A stretch of DNA of 38,038 bases from Collinsella aerofaciens. GTDB lineage: Bacteria > Actinomycetota > Coriobacteriia > Coriobacteriales > Coriobacteriaceae. Under the pieces are notes generated by a model. It was not told the DNA's origin. It did no database searches and was given only the letters and a program-made list of their open reading frames with translations. The translations under genes were made by a program, and so were the position numbers. Positions 24,336 to 32,788 of this stretch are shown one piece after another; the stretch's first letter is position 1; each line of letters begins with the position of its first letter. The stretch is taken from positions 48,223 to 86,260 of the forward strand of contig NZ_JADNJQ010000008.1 of NCBI RefSeq assembly GCF_015555045.1, read 5' to 3'.

Positions 24336-24755
24336 TTACGCGAGCTCGGCTCCGAGGGCCTTGCAAGCGGTCTCGCCCTCATCGTCGGGCGCATCGTAGC
24401 AAATGACGGAATCGACGACATTGACGCCCGCCTCGTCGGCATCGGCCTTCCAGTTGTCCATCCACTCGCCCTCGGCCCACGAATAAGAGCCAAAGAGGAC
24501 GACCTTCTTATCGCCGAGGGTCTCCTTGACCTCGTCCCACATAGGCTGGAACTCGTCATACTCAAGCTCCTCGGAACCCATGGCGGGGCAGCCGAAGGCA
24601 ATGGCGTCATAGTTGGCGGCCTTGTCTGCGGAGAAGTCGGCGCAGGAGATGACCTCTGCCTCGGCGCCGGCACCGGTTGCACCCTCGGCAACGAAGTTTG
24701 CCATGGCCTCGGTGTTGCCTGTACCGCTCCAGTAGACGACGGCGATCTTGCTCAT
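24336..24755 (-). CDS. Flavodoxin
   Basis: Small FMN electron carrier used in place of ferredoxin in anaerobes. The 139-residue protein begins MSKIAVVYWSGTGNTEAMA, which contains the phosphate-binding loop SGTGNTE, and shows the flavin-contact segment FGCPAMGSEELEYDEF. GSYSWAEGEWMDNW matches the third FMN-binding region. ATG 24755 has GAAAGGA eight bases upstream. The DUF3793 gene lies just upstream in the same orientation, and the two are likely cotranscribed, as often seen in clostridia. Confidence 0.95.
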   Translation of the reverse strand: MSKIAVVYWSGTGNTEAMANFVAEGATGAGAEAEVISCADFSADKAANYDAIAFGCPAMGSEELEYDEFQPMWDEVKETLGDKKVVLFGSYSWAEGEWMDNWKADADEAGVNVVDSVICYDAPDDEGETACKALGAELA

Positions 24756-24801
24756 ATGTTTTCCTTTCGGTTGTGCGGCGTGCGGCCGCGTCTTGTATGC
24801 T

Positions 24802-25506
24802 CTATCGGGTTGCCTGGACAAGTTGTTCCAGGGTGCAGCCCTGTTGATAGATGCAGGTAAGGTATTGCGTGCATGCGCGATAGGAATCGAAGGTCGTGAG
24901 CGCCTGCTCAACGTTTGTGTATACCTTCCATGCGCCAAAGACCTTATAGTTTTCGCCGTGCTGGACGATAAACTGATGGACATCTTCGTAGGGATAGCCC
25001 AAAAAATAGCCAATTTCGTGGGGGAACTCGCATATGCACCCCGTATCGCAGTGCCTATTTCGCGCGAGTGCGCAGACGCTGCCGTCATAGGCGCTTTCTG
25101 CGGCATTGCTGCTTGCCAGCGTGATGCGCGCGGCGAGATGCACCAGGGACGCGGGCAGGTTGTGGACATCGTAACCTTCGGCGGCAAGCGCCGTCGTGGC
25201 GCGGGAGTCGGAGAGGTATCGCATGAGGTCTGCAGGGCGGTACACATAGATGAGCGCTCCGCAGGGGCGCCAGACCAAAACGCTCATATGGATCCCGAGT
25301 GGCTGGAGCTCGCGGTTGCATTGGGCTATGACGGCGAGCAGGCGAGAGCGTCGCTCTTCGATATGGGTGGCGCTGGGTTTTCCGTTTTGGTTGGCGTAAA
25401 CGCCGGGATAGGTAAAGAGCGAAGCCGGCTTGATACCTGCGAGCGTAGGGGAGCAGTTGCGCACGACAGCCGTTTGGTATGTTGGGATGTCAATGGTTCG
25501 AGTCAC
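24802..25506 (-). CDS. DUF3793-family protein
   Basis: A 234-residue protein of unknown biochemical role that resembles the DUF3793 family. Recognisable stretches are VRNCSPTLAGIKPASLFTY near the N-terminus and HEIGYFLGYPYEDVHQFI with GAWKVY in the C-terminal part. Cysteines occur in HCDTGC and other places. In other anaerobes the family is found beside flavodoxin, as here, which suggests a redox or metal link. The start is GTG 25506 with AAAGGGA upstream. A strong promoter lies 40 bases before it. Confidence 0.85.
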   Translation of the reverse strand: MTRTIDIPTYQTAVVRNCSPTLAGIKPASLFTYPGVYANQNGKPSATHIEERRSRLLAVIAQCNRELQPLGIHMSVLVWRPCGALIYVYRPADLMRYLSDSRATTALAAEGYDVHNLPASLVHLAARITLASSNAAESAYDGSVCALARNRHCDTGCICEFPHEIGYFLGYPYEDVHQFIVQHGENYKVFGAWKVYTNVEQALTTFDSYRACTQYLTCIYQQGCTLEQLVQATR

Positions 25507-25545
25507 GATGTCCCTTTCGGGTCCTCAGTTGTTAGCCTAGGAAAA

Positions 25546-25574
25546 CTTATACACGAAAGTAAGCCATGGTCAAC
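25546..25574 (-). promoter_or_regulatory. Promoter of the DUF3793-flavodoxin operon
   Basis: On the minus strand TTGACC and TATAAG are separated by 17 bases. This is a near-consensus promoter, 40 bases upstream of the GTG start of the DUF3793 gene. Confidence 0.72.
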
Positions 25575-25600
25575 AAAAAAGTTTGAAGAGGGAAACTAAT

Positions 25601-25632
25601 TGACCGAACGGACATGATTTTGGGTTAAGATG
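25601..25632 (+). promoter_or_regulatory. Promoter of the HMA-domain gene
   Basis: TTGACC at 25601-25606 and TAAGAT at 25627-25632 are about 20 bases apart, longer than the ideal 17. Long spacers occur in metal-regulated promoters, and a CsoR-like palindrome follows directly. Confidence 0.5.
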
Positions 25633-25635
25633 GGG

Positions 25636-25654
25636 ACACCCCATGGGGGTATCT
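25636..25654. promoter_or_regulatory. CsoR/RcnR-like metal operator
   Basis: The palindrome ACCCC-ATG-GGGGT lies just after the -10 and is preceded by GATGGGGACACC, giving overlapping C/G-rich dyads. A G-rich dyad of this kind, with ACCCC/GGGGTA arms, is typical of copper-sensing CsoR-type sites. The downstream gene has an HMA metal-binding motif, which fits. Confidence 0.55.
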
Positions 25655-25681
25655 AGATAGGGCTACTTGAAAGGGGAACGC

Positions 25682-26065
25682 ATGAGTGACTTGCTCAACC
25701 CTGCGAATCTCATCGTGCTTGCCGTGATTGTCGTTGGCATGTTCTTTGGCCTGCGTCGCATTGTCGCTTCGACACACGGAAAGAGCTGCTGCAGCGATGG
25801 TGCGAGCGGTAAGAAGGCCAAGAAGGTAGTGGTTGCGGATACCGATCCGTCCCACTATCCCTATAGCGATGAGCTGCTCATCGGCGGCATGAGCTGTGAC
25901 GGCTGCGCTCAGAACGTAGCCAATGCCCTCAATGCGCTGGATGGTGTGTGGGCAACGGTGACGTATGCGGACCACACGGCACGCGTGCGCTCTAAGCAGC
26001 CGGTTGATCGTGGTGTCCTCGAGACGGCCGTGAAAGACGCGGGCTACTACGTCATGACGCTGTAA
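25682..26065 (+). CDS. Membrane-anchored HMA-domain (heavy-metal-binding) protein
   Basis: A 127-residue protein with one N-terminal membrane helix (about 8-28), a juxtamembrane cysteine pair (C36, C37) and a C-terminal heavy-metal-associated domain with the GMSCDGC motif (C72, C75). It would bind copper or a similar soft metal at the inner face or inside. Similar TM-plus-HMA proteins are known beside copper or iron transport genes; none is next to it here. AAAGGGG precedes ATG 25682. The upstream CsoR-like palindrome suggests metal-inducible expression. Confidence 0.85.
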   Translation: MSDLLNPANLIVLAVIVVGMFFGLRRIVASTHGKSCCSDGASGKKAKKVVVADTDPSHYPYSDELLIGGMSCDGCAQNVANALNALDGVWATVTYADHTARVRSKQPVDRGVLETAVKDAGYYVMTL

Positions 26066-26091
26066 GCGTCGCTCTGGATGCGCTTCCTTGG

Positions 26092-26517
26092 CTAGGCTCG
26101 TCCGCGCAGTTCGATGTCTTGGATGTCGTCGAAGTCGATGGCGATGTCTCGGAGCTTGAGGAGCTTGAAGGCGGGGAGCGCCTCGTCGAGGATGCCGGTG
26201 CGGCTGCGATAGCCGTATGTATCGTAATAGGTGACACGAACCAAGTCGCCACGTTTGAGACCCTCGAGTTTTTTAGAAAGCACGAGGGCTTTTTCTTCCG
26301 TGAGCTCACGTTTTGGCTCGACGGTGATTTCCTGCTTGCGCACGAGTTCGTAGTATCCCGTGAGGGCGGCAAAGGGCATAAACTGTGCGGCGCGGTTGGC
26401 GCGCACGGCACCGTTGGCAGTGAGGTTGGGGTCGGCGGCGCGGCGTCTGCCCTCGGGGTCCGCCAAGCGCTCAAAGGCGGTCGGCGGGCGCACGGGCTGT
26501 TGTTTGGGTTTAGGCAC
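26092..26517 (-). CDS. YolD-like protein
   Basis: A 141-residue YolD-type protein, commonly encoded beside Y-family polymerases in Gram-positive bacteria and probably an accessory to translesion synthesis. Signature stretches are ANRAAQFMPFAALTGYYE and a YYDTYGYRSRTG segment. The GTG start at 26517 has GGAGG five bases upstream and overlaps the stop of the polymerase gene by eight bases, so translation is coupled. A TTG at 26529 is an alternative start. Confidence 0.82.
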   Translation of the reverse strand: MPKPKQQPVRPPTAFERLADPEGRRRAADPNLTANGAVRANRAAQFMPFAALTGYYELVRKQEITVEPKRELTEEKALVLSKKLEGLKRGDLVRVTYYDTYGYRSRTGILDEALPAFKLLKLRDIAIDFDDIQDIELRGRA

Positions 26518-28015
26518 GGTGTCCTCCAACTTGTTCGTTGCGTTCGCGCGCGGTGGCGCCAGCGGTAAAGCTTAATCCCTTGACCAGAGCGTTCTTGCCG
26601 TACTTGCCTTTCACGGCCAGGACGGCGCGCGCCAGGTCGCGCTCGCGCTCATCGGCCTCGATATCGCTGAATAGATCGATGGTGGCAAATTCCTCGGGCA
26701 TGAGGTTGCCAAATCCCAGGTTGATGCGTTTGACCGGTCGCTTAGGATCGACAGTCTGCGCCCAGAGCTCATCGAAATAGCCCATGATCTTCTTAAACGA
26801 ATTGGTACGCTCGGGCAGCTTTCGCGAGGCGTTAGAGTGCGCAAAGAGTGTGGCATATCCACCGCGCGGTTTGCCGCCGTGCTCTCCCACAAAGATGCCA
26901 TCGATTGCCTGCGCCTCGCGTACCAGGCGGCGCCGTTCGTCATCGCGCTGGACGGGCTTGGGCGCACGGGGTGCGAGTTCGGGGCCAGTGGTTGCGGTGG
27001 GCTCGATGCTCGACGTGCTCGAGCGCAGGTGCCCACATCCGTCCACATATTGCGCTGTGCCGCTGGCGTCGAGGCGGCGTATGTCGGCCCGCTCGCTCGC
27101 ATAACCCACAAAGAGCGAGATGCTGTCACAGACCACGTGCTTATCGACTAAGTCCAACACGGCGTTGTCGACCATCTCGCGCAAGACGGTGTATGCTTGC
27201 TCGTAGGCATAGCCCTTCGAGAGTACCTGCCCTGTGGTGGTCGAGGTTGCTTGCGGGCGATAGGCTTGGATATCGGCGATGGTTGTCGGCTCACGCCCGA
27301 AGGCGTGGTCGATAAGATATTCGGCATTGACGCCGAGTTCGTCGTAGAGCAGGTTCTCGTCGAGAGCCGCGACGCCCATCAGATCGTAGACGCCGTATTT
27401 CTCGAGACGGGCCGCCACGCCGGGGCCGATGCCCCAGATGTCGGTGATGGGGCGATGGGGCCAGATCTCCTTGCGAAAGGTCTCGTCGTCGAGTTTGCCG
27501 ATGCGACTGGGTACGTGCTTGGCGGTGACGTCGAGCGCCACCTTGGCCTGGAATAGGTTGGGGCCGATGCCGACCGTCGCCGTGATGCCGGTGCGCGCCA
27601 AGACCTCGTCGCGCAGCGTGCAGGCGAGCCCTTCCGCATCTGTGTGATAGAGGTCCAGATAGGGCGTCACGTCGATAAAGCACTCATCGATGGAGTAGAC
27701 GTGCACGTCCTGGGGGCTGACGTATTCCAGATAGATACCGTAGATTTTCGCCGACACCTCCATGTAGTGCTGCATGCGCGGTACGGCCGTGATGTAGTCG
27801 ATGCAATCGGGAATCTCAAATAGGCGGCAGCGATTGTGAATTCCTAAGTCCTTCATGGCCTGCGTGATGGCGAGGCAGATGGTCGTGCGTCCGCGCGATT
27901 CGTCGGCAACGACTAGGTTGGTGGTGAGCGGATCGAGCCCACGGTCGACGCACTCGACGCTGGCATAAAACGTCTTGAGGTCGATGCAGATATAGGTGTG
28001 CTGCTCGTGCGCCAT
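26510..28015 (-). CDS. Y-family DNA polymerase (UmuC/DinB-like)
   Basis: Low-fidelity translesion polymerase. The 501-residue protein has the metal-binding aspartate in CIDLKTFYASVEC near the N-terminus and the catalytic pair in YSIDECFIDVT. It has helix-hairpin-helix text (DIWGIGPGVAARLEKYG) and a long C-terminal region of the type seen in Gram-positive UvrX/UmuC proteins. ATG 28015 with AGGA upstream is preferred to GTG 28036. Two LexA-type boxes lie 15-45 bases upstream, so SOS control is likely. It overlaps the YolD-like gene downstream. Confidence 0.94.
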   Translation of the reverse strand: MAHEQHTYICIDLKTFYASVECVDRGLDPLTTNLVVADESRGRTTICLAITQAMKDLGIHNRCRLFEIPDCIDYITAVPRMQHYMEVSAKIYGIYLEYVSPQDVHVYSIDECFIDVTPYLDLYHTDAEGLACTLRDEVLARTGITATVGIGPNLFQAKVALDVTAKHVPSRIGKLDDETFRKEIWPHRPITDIWGIGPGVAARLEKYGVYDLMGVAALDENLLYDELGVNAEYLIDHAFGREPTTIADIQAYRPQATSTTTGQVLSKGYAYEQAYTVLREMVDNAVLDLVDKHVVCDSISLFVGYASERADIRRLDASGTAQYVDGCGHLRSSTSSIEPTATTGPELAPRAPKPVQRDDERRRLVREAQAIDGIFVGEHGGKPRGGYATLFAHSNASRKLPERTNSFKKIMGYFDELWAQTVDPKRPVKRINLGFGNLMPEEFATIDLFSDIEADERERDLARAVLAVKGKYGKNALVKGLSFTAGATARERNEQVGGHRA

Positions 28016-28029
28016 CCGTGTCCTATCAT

Positions 28030-28060
28030 CAAACACATGTTCTTATCGAATATCTGTTCG
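28030..28060 (-). promoter_or_regulatory. Tandem LexA (SOS) boxes
   Basis: Read on the minus strand, CGAACAGATATTCG (28060-28047) matches the Gram-positive LexA consensus CGAAC-N4-GTTCG with one change, and AGAACATGTGTTTG (28043-28030) is a weaker match with two. The sites lie 15-45 bases before the polymerase start. Confidence 0.75.
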
Positions 28061-28252
28061 ATAATACCCTCTCATCCGGACATCGTCAAACCTGTCAAAA
28101 AGGGACTGGTTTGATTTGTTAGGTATGGTCGTGCGGTTGGATCGGGTTTTTAACGCAGCTCTAAAGAGTGCGAAACAGCTCGGAAAACCTTGCTTCGTAG
28201 CATGAGCCTAACGATTGATACCGCCTATACGCACGGAAGGGTTGTGGAAACG

Positions 28253-28777
28253 ATGGTCAACTATGGGTTTGGTATGCCGACGCGCCTTGTTGCGGATGGA
28301 GACGTGGCTCGCTGGTGTGGACGATTGGTCGCTCACTACGGCGGCACCAAGGCACTGGTCGTGCTGGGCGGTGACAAGCATGCGCATGATGAGCTCGTCT
28401 CGGCGGCGCTCGGCTCGCTTGATCGAGCTCTGCTCGAGCGCGTGCTTTTTCGCTGCGGCTCGGTTGAGGGCGACGGGGGAGACGAGCTGATCGACGAAGC
28501 CGTGGCCCTGGCGACCGACGAAGGCGTGGACTTTGTCCTGGCGATCGGCGATGCCGATACGGCGGGCTTTGCACGCGAACTCGCCCGTCGCATGGCGACG
28601 CTCGATGCCGGCGAAGACGGCTTTGTGCCTTATGGATGTATTGTCTCGGAGGGCAAGGTGCCTGCCGTCGCGGGAGCCGGCGAGGTTCCCGTTTTTGCCA
28701 TTATCGCGCCCGAACTGCTGGAGGGCATCGGGTCTCCTCTGCGTGAGTTGCTCGGTAGCGTCTGCGCCGCGGCCTAA
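28253..28777 (+). pseudogene. N-terminal fragment of an iron-containing alcohol dehydrogenase
   Basis: The product resembles the NAD(P)-binding domain of iron-containing alcohol dehydrogenases: YGFGMPTRLVADGD, then TKALVVLGGDKHAHDELV and GVDFVLAIGDADTAGFARELARRM. It ends at about 174 residues, while intact enzymes are about 390 and carry a C-terminal metal-binding half that is missing. The normal GGGS nucleotide motif is altered to GDAD. ATG 28253 fits the domain best; in-frame starts at 28190 and 28202 would extend it. It could be a decayed remnant or a shortened functional protein. Confidence 0.6.
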
Positions 28778-28974
28778 TATTTGCCATAAAAGGACGGGTT
28801 TTTTGGTTGGTAAAGCGTTTGACCTGCCAAAATAAGCCTGTCCCTTTTTGATCGGCTGCCGTTTGGGGGCGGATTGGCAACGCTCGCTGATTGTAGTCTT
28901 GACCTGCGCTAGAATAGTGGCATCTGAATGTCCGGGCGCATGGAGGCGTGCGCCCGTATGCTGAGGAGGACTCT

Positions 28975-30669
28975 ATGGCAACTGTTGCCGCACCTATCGA
29001 TGCTACGTCGACTGCCGCTTGGAAGGCACTCGAGGCTCATCAGGAGAAGCTCGAGGCCGATGGTATCGACCTCAAGGCCTGGTTCGCTGCCGATGCCGAG
29101 CGCGTGAACAAGCTGAGCTTTGACGCCGGCGACCTGCACTTCGATCTGTCCAAGAACCTGGTGACTGATGAGACCGTCAAGCTGCTGTGCGATCTTGCTC
29201 GTGAGGTGAAGCTCGAGGAGCGCCGCGACGCCATGTTCTCCGGCGAGCACATTAACACCACCGAGGACCGCGCCGTCCTGCACACCGCGCTTCGCCGCCC
29301 CGCAACCGAGAAGGGCCAGCTCATCGTCGACGGCCAGGACGTTGTCGCCGACGTGCACGAGGTCCTCGATCGCATGTATGCCTTCGCCGAGCGCGTGCGC
29401 TCCGGTGAGTGGAAGGGCGTTACCGGCAAGAAGATCGAGCACCTGGTGTCCATCGGCATCGGCGGCTCTGATCTGGGCCCGGTCATGGCTTACGAGGCCC
29501 TGCGCCCCTATGCCGACGCCGGTATCGATTGCCGCTATATCTCCAACATCGACCCCAACGACCAGGCCGAGAAGCTCAAGGGTTTGGATCCCGAGACCAC
29601 GCTCGTGATCATCGTCTCCAAGACTTTCACCACGCTCGAGACCCTCACCAACGCCCGCGAGGTCAAGACCTGGATGCTCGAGCAGCTTAAGGCTCAGGGC
29701 GCCATCGATGGCTCCGATGAGCAGAACGCCGAGGCCGTGGCAAAGCACTTCGTCGCCGTTTCCACCGCACTCGAGAAGGTTGAGGCCTTCGGCATCGACC
29801 CCGCTAACGCTTTTGGTTTCTGGAACTGGGTCGGCGGCCGCTACTCCGTCGACTCCGCCGTGGGCCTGTCGCTGATCATCGTGCTCGGCCCCGAGCGCTT
29901 CCAGCAGTTCCTCGAGGGCTTCCATGCCATCGACGAGTACTTCTGCAACACGCCGCTCGAGAACAACGCCGTCGCGCTGATGGGCCTGCTCAACGTCTGG
30001 TACGTCAACTTCTTCGGTTCCAAGAGCCACGCCGTGCTGCCGTACTGCCAGTATCTGCACCGTTTCCCGGCCTACCTGCAGCAGCTCACCATGGAGTCCA
30101 ACGGCAAGCACGTCCGCTGGGACGGCAGCGCCGTGACCTCCGACACCGGTGAGATCTTCTGGGGCGAGCCCGGCACCAACGGTCAGCACGCCTTCTACCA
30201 GCTGCTGCACCAGGGCACCGTGGTGGTCCCGGCCGACTTTATCGCTTTCGCCAATACCGCCAACCCCGCAACCGACAGCGGCCAGGATGTCCACGAGCTG
30301 TTCCTGGGCAACTTCCTGGCCCAGACCAAGGCGCTCGCCTTTGGTAAGACGGCCGATGAGGTGCGCGCCGAGGGCACGCCCGAGCAGATCGTCCCGGCCC
30401 GCTGCTTTGAGGGCAACCGCCCGACGACCTCGATCTTCGGCGACACGTTGACCCCGTTCGCGCTTGGCGAGCTCATCGCCCTGTACGAGCACATTACGTT
30501 TGTCGAGGGCACGGTCTGGGGCATCGACTCCTACGACCAGTGGGGCGTCGAGCTGGGCAAGCAGCTTGCCAAGCAGATCACCCCGGCCTTCCACGACGAG
30601 GCTGCCAAGGCCGAGCAGGACGCTTCGACCCAGGCGCTCATCGAGTTCTACCGCGCTCACCGCAAGTAG
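28975..30669 (+). CDS. pgi: Glucose-6-phosphate isomerase
   Basis: Interconverts glucose 6-phosphate and fructose 6-phosphate in glycolysis. The 564-residue protein carries [13 protein letters not shown], the [17 protein letters not shown] segment, [12 protein letters not shown] and the C-terminal signature [15 protein letters not shown] 28975 follows GAGGAGG. The last residues IEFYRAHRK and the stop are encoded by bases that recur at 34144-34175, so the pgi 3' end appears to be the attachment site of the element that follows. Its terminator is also nearly duplicated there. Confidence 0.97.
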   Translation: MATVAAPIDATSTAAWKALEAHQEKLEADGIDLKAWFAADAERVNKLSFDAGDLHFDLSKNLVTDETVKLLCDLAREVKLEERRDAMFSGEHINTTEDRAVLHTALRRPATEKGQLIVDGQDVVADVHEVLDRMYAFAERVRSGEWKGVTGKKIEHLVSIGIGGSDLGPVMAYEALRPYADAGIDCRYISNIDPNDQAEKLKGLDPETTLVIIVSKTFTTLETLTNAREVKTWMLEQLKAQGAIDGSDEQNAEAVAKHFVAVSTALEKVEAFGIDPANAFGFWNWVGGRYSVDSAVGLSLIIVLGPERFQQFLEGFHAIDEYFCNTPLENNAVALMGLLNVWYVNFFGSKSHAVLPYCQYLHRFPAYLQQLTMESNGKHVRWDGSAVTSDTGEIFWGEPGTNGQHAFYQLLHQGTVVVPADFIAFANTANPATDSGQDVHELFLGNFLAQTKALAFGKTADEVRAEGTPEQIVPARCFEGNRPTTSIFGDTLTPFALGELIALYEHITFVEGTVWGIDSYDQWGVELGKQLAKQITPAFHDEAAKAEQDASTQALIEFYRAHRK

Positions 30670-30671
30670 TC
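30640..30671. mobile_element. Left attachment repeat in the pgi 3' end
   Basis: The 32 bases ending the pgi coding region and stop recur at 34144-34175 with a single mismatch (C30661 against T34165). An integrated element flanked by such repeats in the 3' end of a housekeeping gene is the classical att arrangement. Confidence 0.65.
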
Positions 30672-30702
30672 GCTGCTGTTAACGCATCGCGCCTTATAGT
30701 CA

Positions 30703-30735
30703 GGGGCCCGTATCCTATCGGATGCGGGCCCCTTT
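30703..30735 (+). terminator. pgi terminator
   Basis: GGGGCCCGTATCC pairs with GGATGCGGGCCCC with one G-U pair around a four-base loop, then TTT. A near copy with a perfect stem is at 34205-34236. Confidence 0.9.
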
Positions 30736-30810
30736 GCTTTGCCGTGGTCCCGGGGTGCACGGCCTTTGTGGAACATCGCCGGGGCGCCGCGCGCTGCGAG
30801 AACCCTGCGC

Positions 30811-32115
30811 CTAGATTTCGGCCTCCGCATGGCCTCGCTGCGCCTCGGGCAGCTCCCCGTAGAGCGGATGGTCTTCGAGCCTAAAGCGCTCGACCTGTTC
30901 GGGAGTGCGACCGCGTACAAAGAGCCACGAGCGATCGATTGGCGTCGCCATGAGCGTGCTGGGCAGCGCGTCGGCGCGGTCGGAAAACACCCGGGCACTC
31001 TCGGGATCCTGGAACGCCAGCACCAGATGCGTGTCGCAGTTGCCCATGATGGAGCGTGCGCGTGCCTCGCCATAGAGCGCATCGAGCTGGTTGGTCGACT
31101 GCAGCAGCAGCGTTGCCCAGATGTTGCGGCTTCGGATAATCGAGAGCACGTTGTCGATCTGGGGGATCTGCAGATTTGCGAAGTCATCGAGCATAAAGCG
31201 CACGGGCACGGGCAGGCTGCCGTCGGGCTGCCTATCGGCCTCACGAATGAGGCCCATAAACGCCTGCGAAATAAAGAGGCCGGTCAGCGGATCGAGATTG
31301 CGGTCAATATCGCTCACGGTTACAAACAGGGCGCAGGGGGTGTGTCCCATGGAAGCGAAGTCCACCTGATGGCACTCACGATAGAGCTGTGCCGCACCGT
31401 CGAATCCCAGACACATGACCTTTTCGGCAAGGATGCCGACGATGCTCGCGTGCATGCGCTCGGCATTTTGCGTAATGGCGTAGCGCCGCCATAGCGAGAG
31501 GGCATAGCTTTGGGGGTCGGTCGTGATCAGGTCGTCAAACAATCGACCTGTGGCACCGTCCTGCAGGTGCTCGATCAGCTTGATGACCGAGCTGATCGTC
31601 TGCTCGTCGGCGGGTAGCTGTTCGGTGACGTAGGCGATAAGACACGACAGCAGGTTTGCCGCCGCATGATCCCAAAAAGGCTGGTTGTTGTCCTCGATGG
31701 GGCAGATGGCCTTTGCCACCGAGAGGATGTCCTGCTGGTTGGGCCTGCCGTCCGCCTTGCGGCGAATGTGCCTCAGGGGGTTGTAGCCGCAGCGCTCGAT
31801 GCCGGGCGCAAGGGCCGGGACGGTGTTGAGGTCGGCGAAGTTGAGACATTGCACGCGGTAACCGTGGGCTGCCAGCACGGGTCCCACTTCGCGACAGAGC
31901 GTGCCTTTGGTGTCGAGCACGATGTAGCTTGCGTTCATTTGCAGCAGGTTGGGCTTGAGGACGTTTCGGGTCTTGCCGGCTCCCGAGGGGCCGATCACAA
32001 GTGCATTGTTGTTGAGTCCCGTTTGGCGGGTGTCGCAGGAAAGCGTTCGATCCTTGGCGAGGATGGTGGACGATGCGGTCTCAGATGCGGCGAGACGGCT
32101 GGCGAGGTTAGACAT
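30811..32115 (-). CDS. VirD4/TraG-like ATPase without membrane domain
   Basis: Type IV coupling proteins are ATPases that feed DNA to a conjugation channel. This 434-residue protein matches the VirD4-like family found in Gram-positive conjugative elements: NNNALVIGPSGAGKT with Walker A at 42-49, LQMNASYIVLDTKGTLCREVG, and a Walker B-like FMLDDFANL. QSTNQLDALYG resembles the family sensor region. It lacks the usual N-terminal membrane helices. ATG 32115 has AAGGAGG upstream and overlaps the ClpP-like stop by eight bases. A remnant or a soluble variant is equally possible. The 60-odd codons before this ATG in the same frame belong to the ClpP-like gene. Confidence 0.85.
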   Translation of the reverse strand: MSNLASRLAASETASSTILAKDRTLSCDTRQTGLNNNALVIGPSGAGKTRNVLKPNLLQMNASYIVLDTKGTLCREVGPVLAAHGYRVQCLNFADLNTVPALAPGIERCGYNPLRHIRRKADGRPNQQDILSVAKAICPIEDNNQPFWDHAAANLLSCLIAYVTEQLPADEQTISSVIKLIEHLQDGATGRLFDDLITTDPQSYALSLWRRYAITQNAERMHASIVGILAEKVMCLGFDGAAQLYRECHQVDFASMGHTPCALFVTVSDIDRNLDPLTGLFISQAFMGLIREADRQPDGSLPVPVRFMLDDFANLQIPQIDNVLSIIRSRNIWATLLLQSTNQLDALYGEARARSIMGNCDTHLVLAFQDPESARVFSDRADALPSTLMATPIDRSWLFVRGRTPEQVERFRLEDHPLYGELPEAQRGHAEAEI

Positions 32116-32725
32116 GGGCGACCTCCTTGGTGGTCGAGAGGATTTCGTGGGCAAAGCCGAGCTCGACGGCGCGCTCGGCCGAAAGGTAGGTGTCTTTTGC
32201 AGTGAGGGACTGGATGCGCTTGGGCGTGAGGCCGCTGCGGTCCGAGAGGATTTGCGTGAGGGTCTTGCGGGTCTGCATGAGACGCCGGCTGGTTTCCTGC
32301 AGCGCAAGTGCCGAGCCACCTGCCCCCTGGGGGATCAGCGGGTCGTGAATCATGAGCTCTGCATGGGGCGCCATACGGCGATCGTCGCCGCCCATAAAGA
32401 TCACGGCGCCCATGGACGCGGCGAATTCCAGGCAGACGGTGCGGATGGGGCACGATGCGAGGCGCATGGCGTCATAGATCGCAAGACCCGATCGCACGCT
32501 TCCGCCGGCGCTGGCGACAAATATGGTGATGGGGCGGCTGGGGTCGGTGGCATCGAGCAGGCGGATCTGCTGGCATAGGTCGTGGGCCATCGGGGTTTCG
32601 ATGTTTCCCATGACGGAGAGCTCGCGACGGGCGAGCATCTCATCGTAAATGCTGGTGAGCGTGATGCCTCGGGCGGATTCACGCATGGTGAGGGGACTGA
32701 TGATGGGGGAATGATTGGTGTCCAT
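32108..32725 (-). CDS. ClpP-like serine protease
   Basis: Related to the ClpP peptidase of the ClpXP/ClpAP system. The 205-residue protein has SAGGSVRSGLAIYD, the nucleophile Ser104 in AASMGAV, His127 in MIHDPL and Asp178 in AKDTYLSAERAVELG, so the triad is complete. Its setting differs from ordinary clpP: it lies between an unknown gene and a VirD4-like ATPase in an integrated element, with no Clp ATPase nearby. ATG 32725 has AAAGGAG upstream. It may process element proteins or act in another way; this is inference. Confidence 0.93.
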   Translation of the reverse strand: MDTNHSPIISPLTMRESARGITLTSIYDEMLARRELSVMGNIETPMAHDLCQQIRLLDATDPSRPITIFVASAGGSVRSGLAIYDAMRLASCPIRTVCLEFAASMGAVIFMGGDDRRMAPHAELMIHDPLIPQGAGGSALALQETSRRLMQTRKTLTQILSDRSGLTPKRIQSLTAKDTYLSAERAVELGFAHEILSTTKEVAHV

Positions 32726-32788
32726 GAGGACTCCTTTCTGTTGGTTGTGTTGTGGAATAGGATTGTTGCCCGCGGAGGGGCTGGCGGA

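Noticed and set aside
28909-30660. A 583-codon minus-strand open frame opposite pgi
   Set aside because: Shadow of pgi; no family features and a typical antisense composition.
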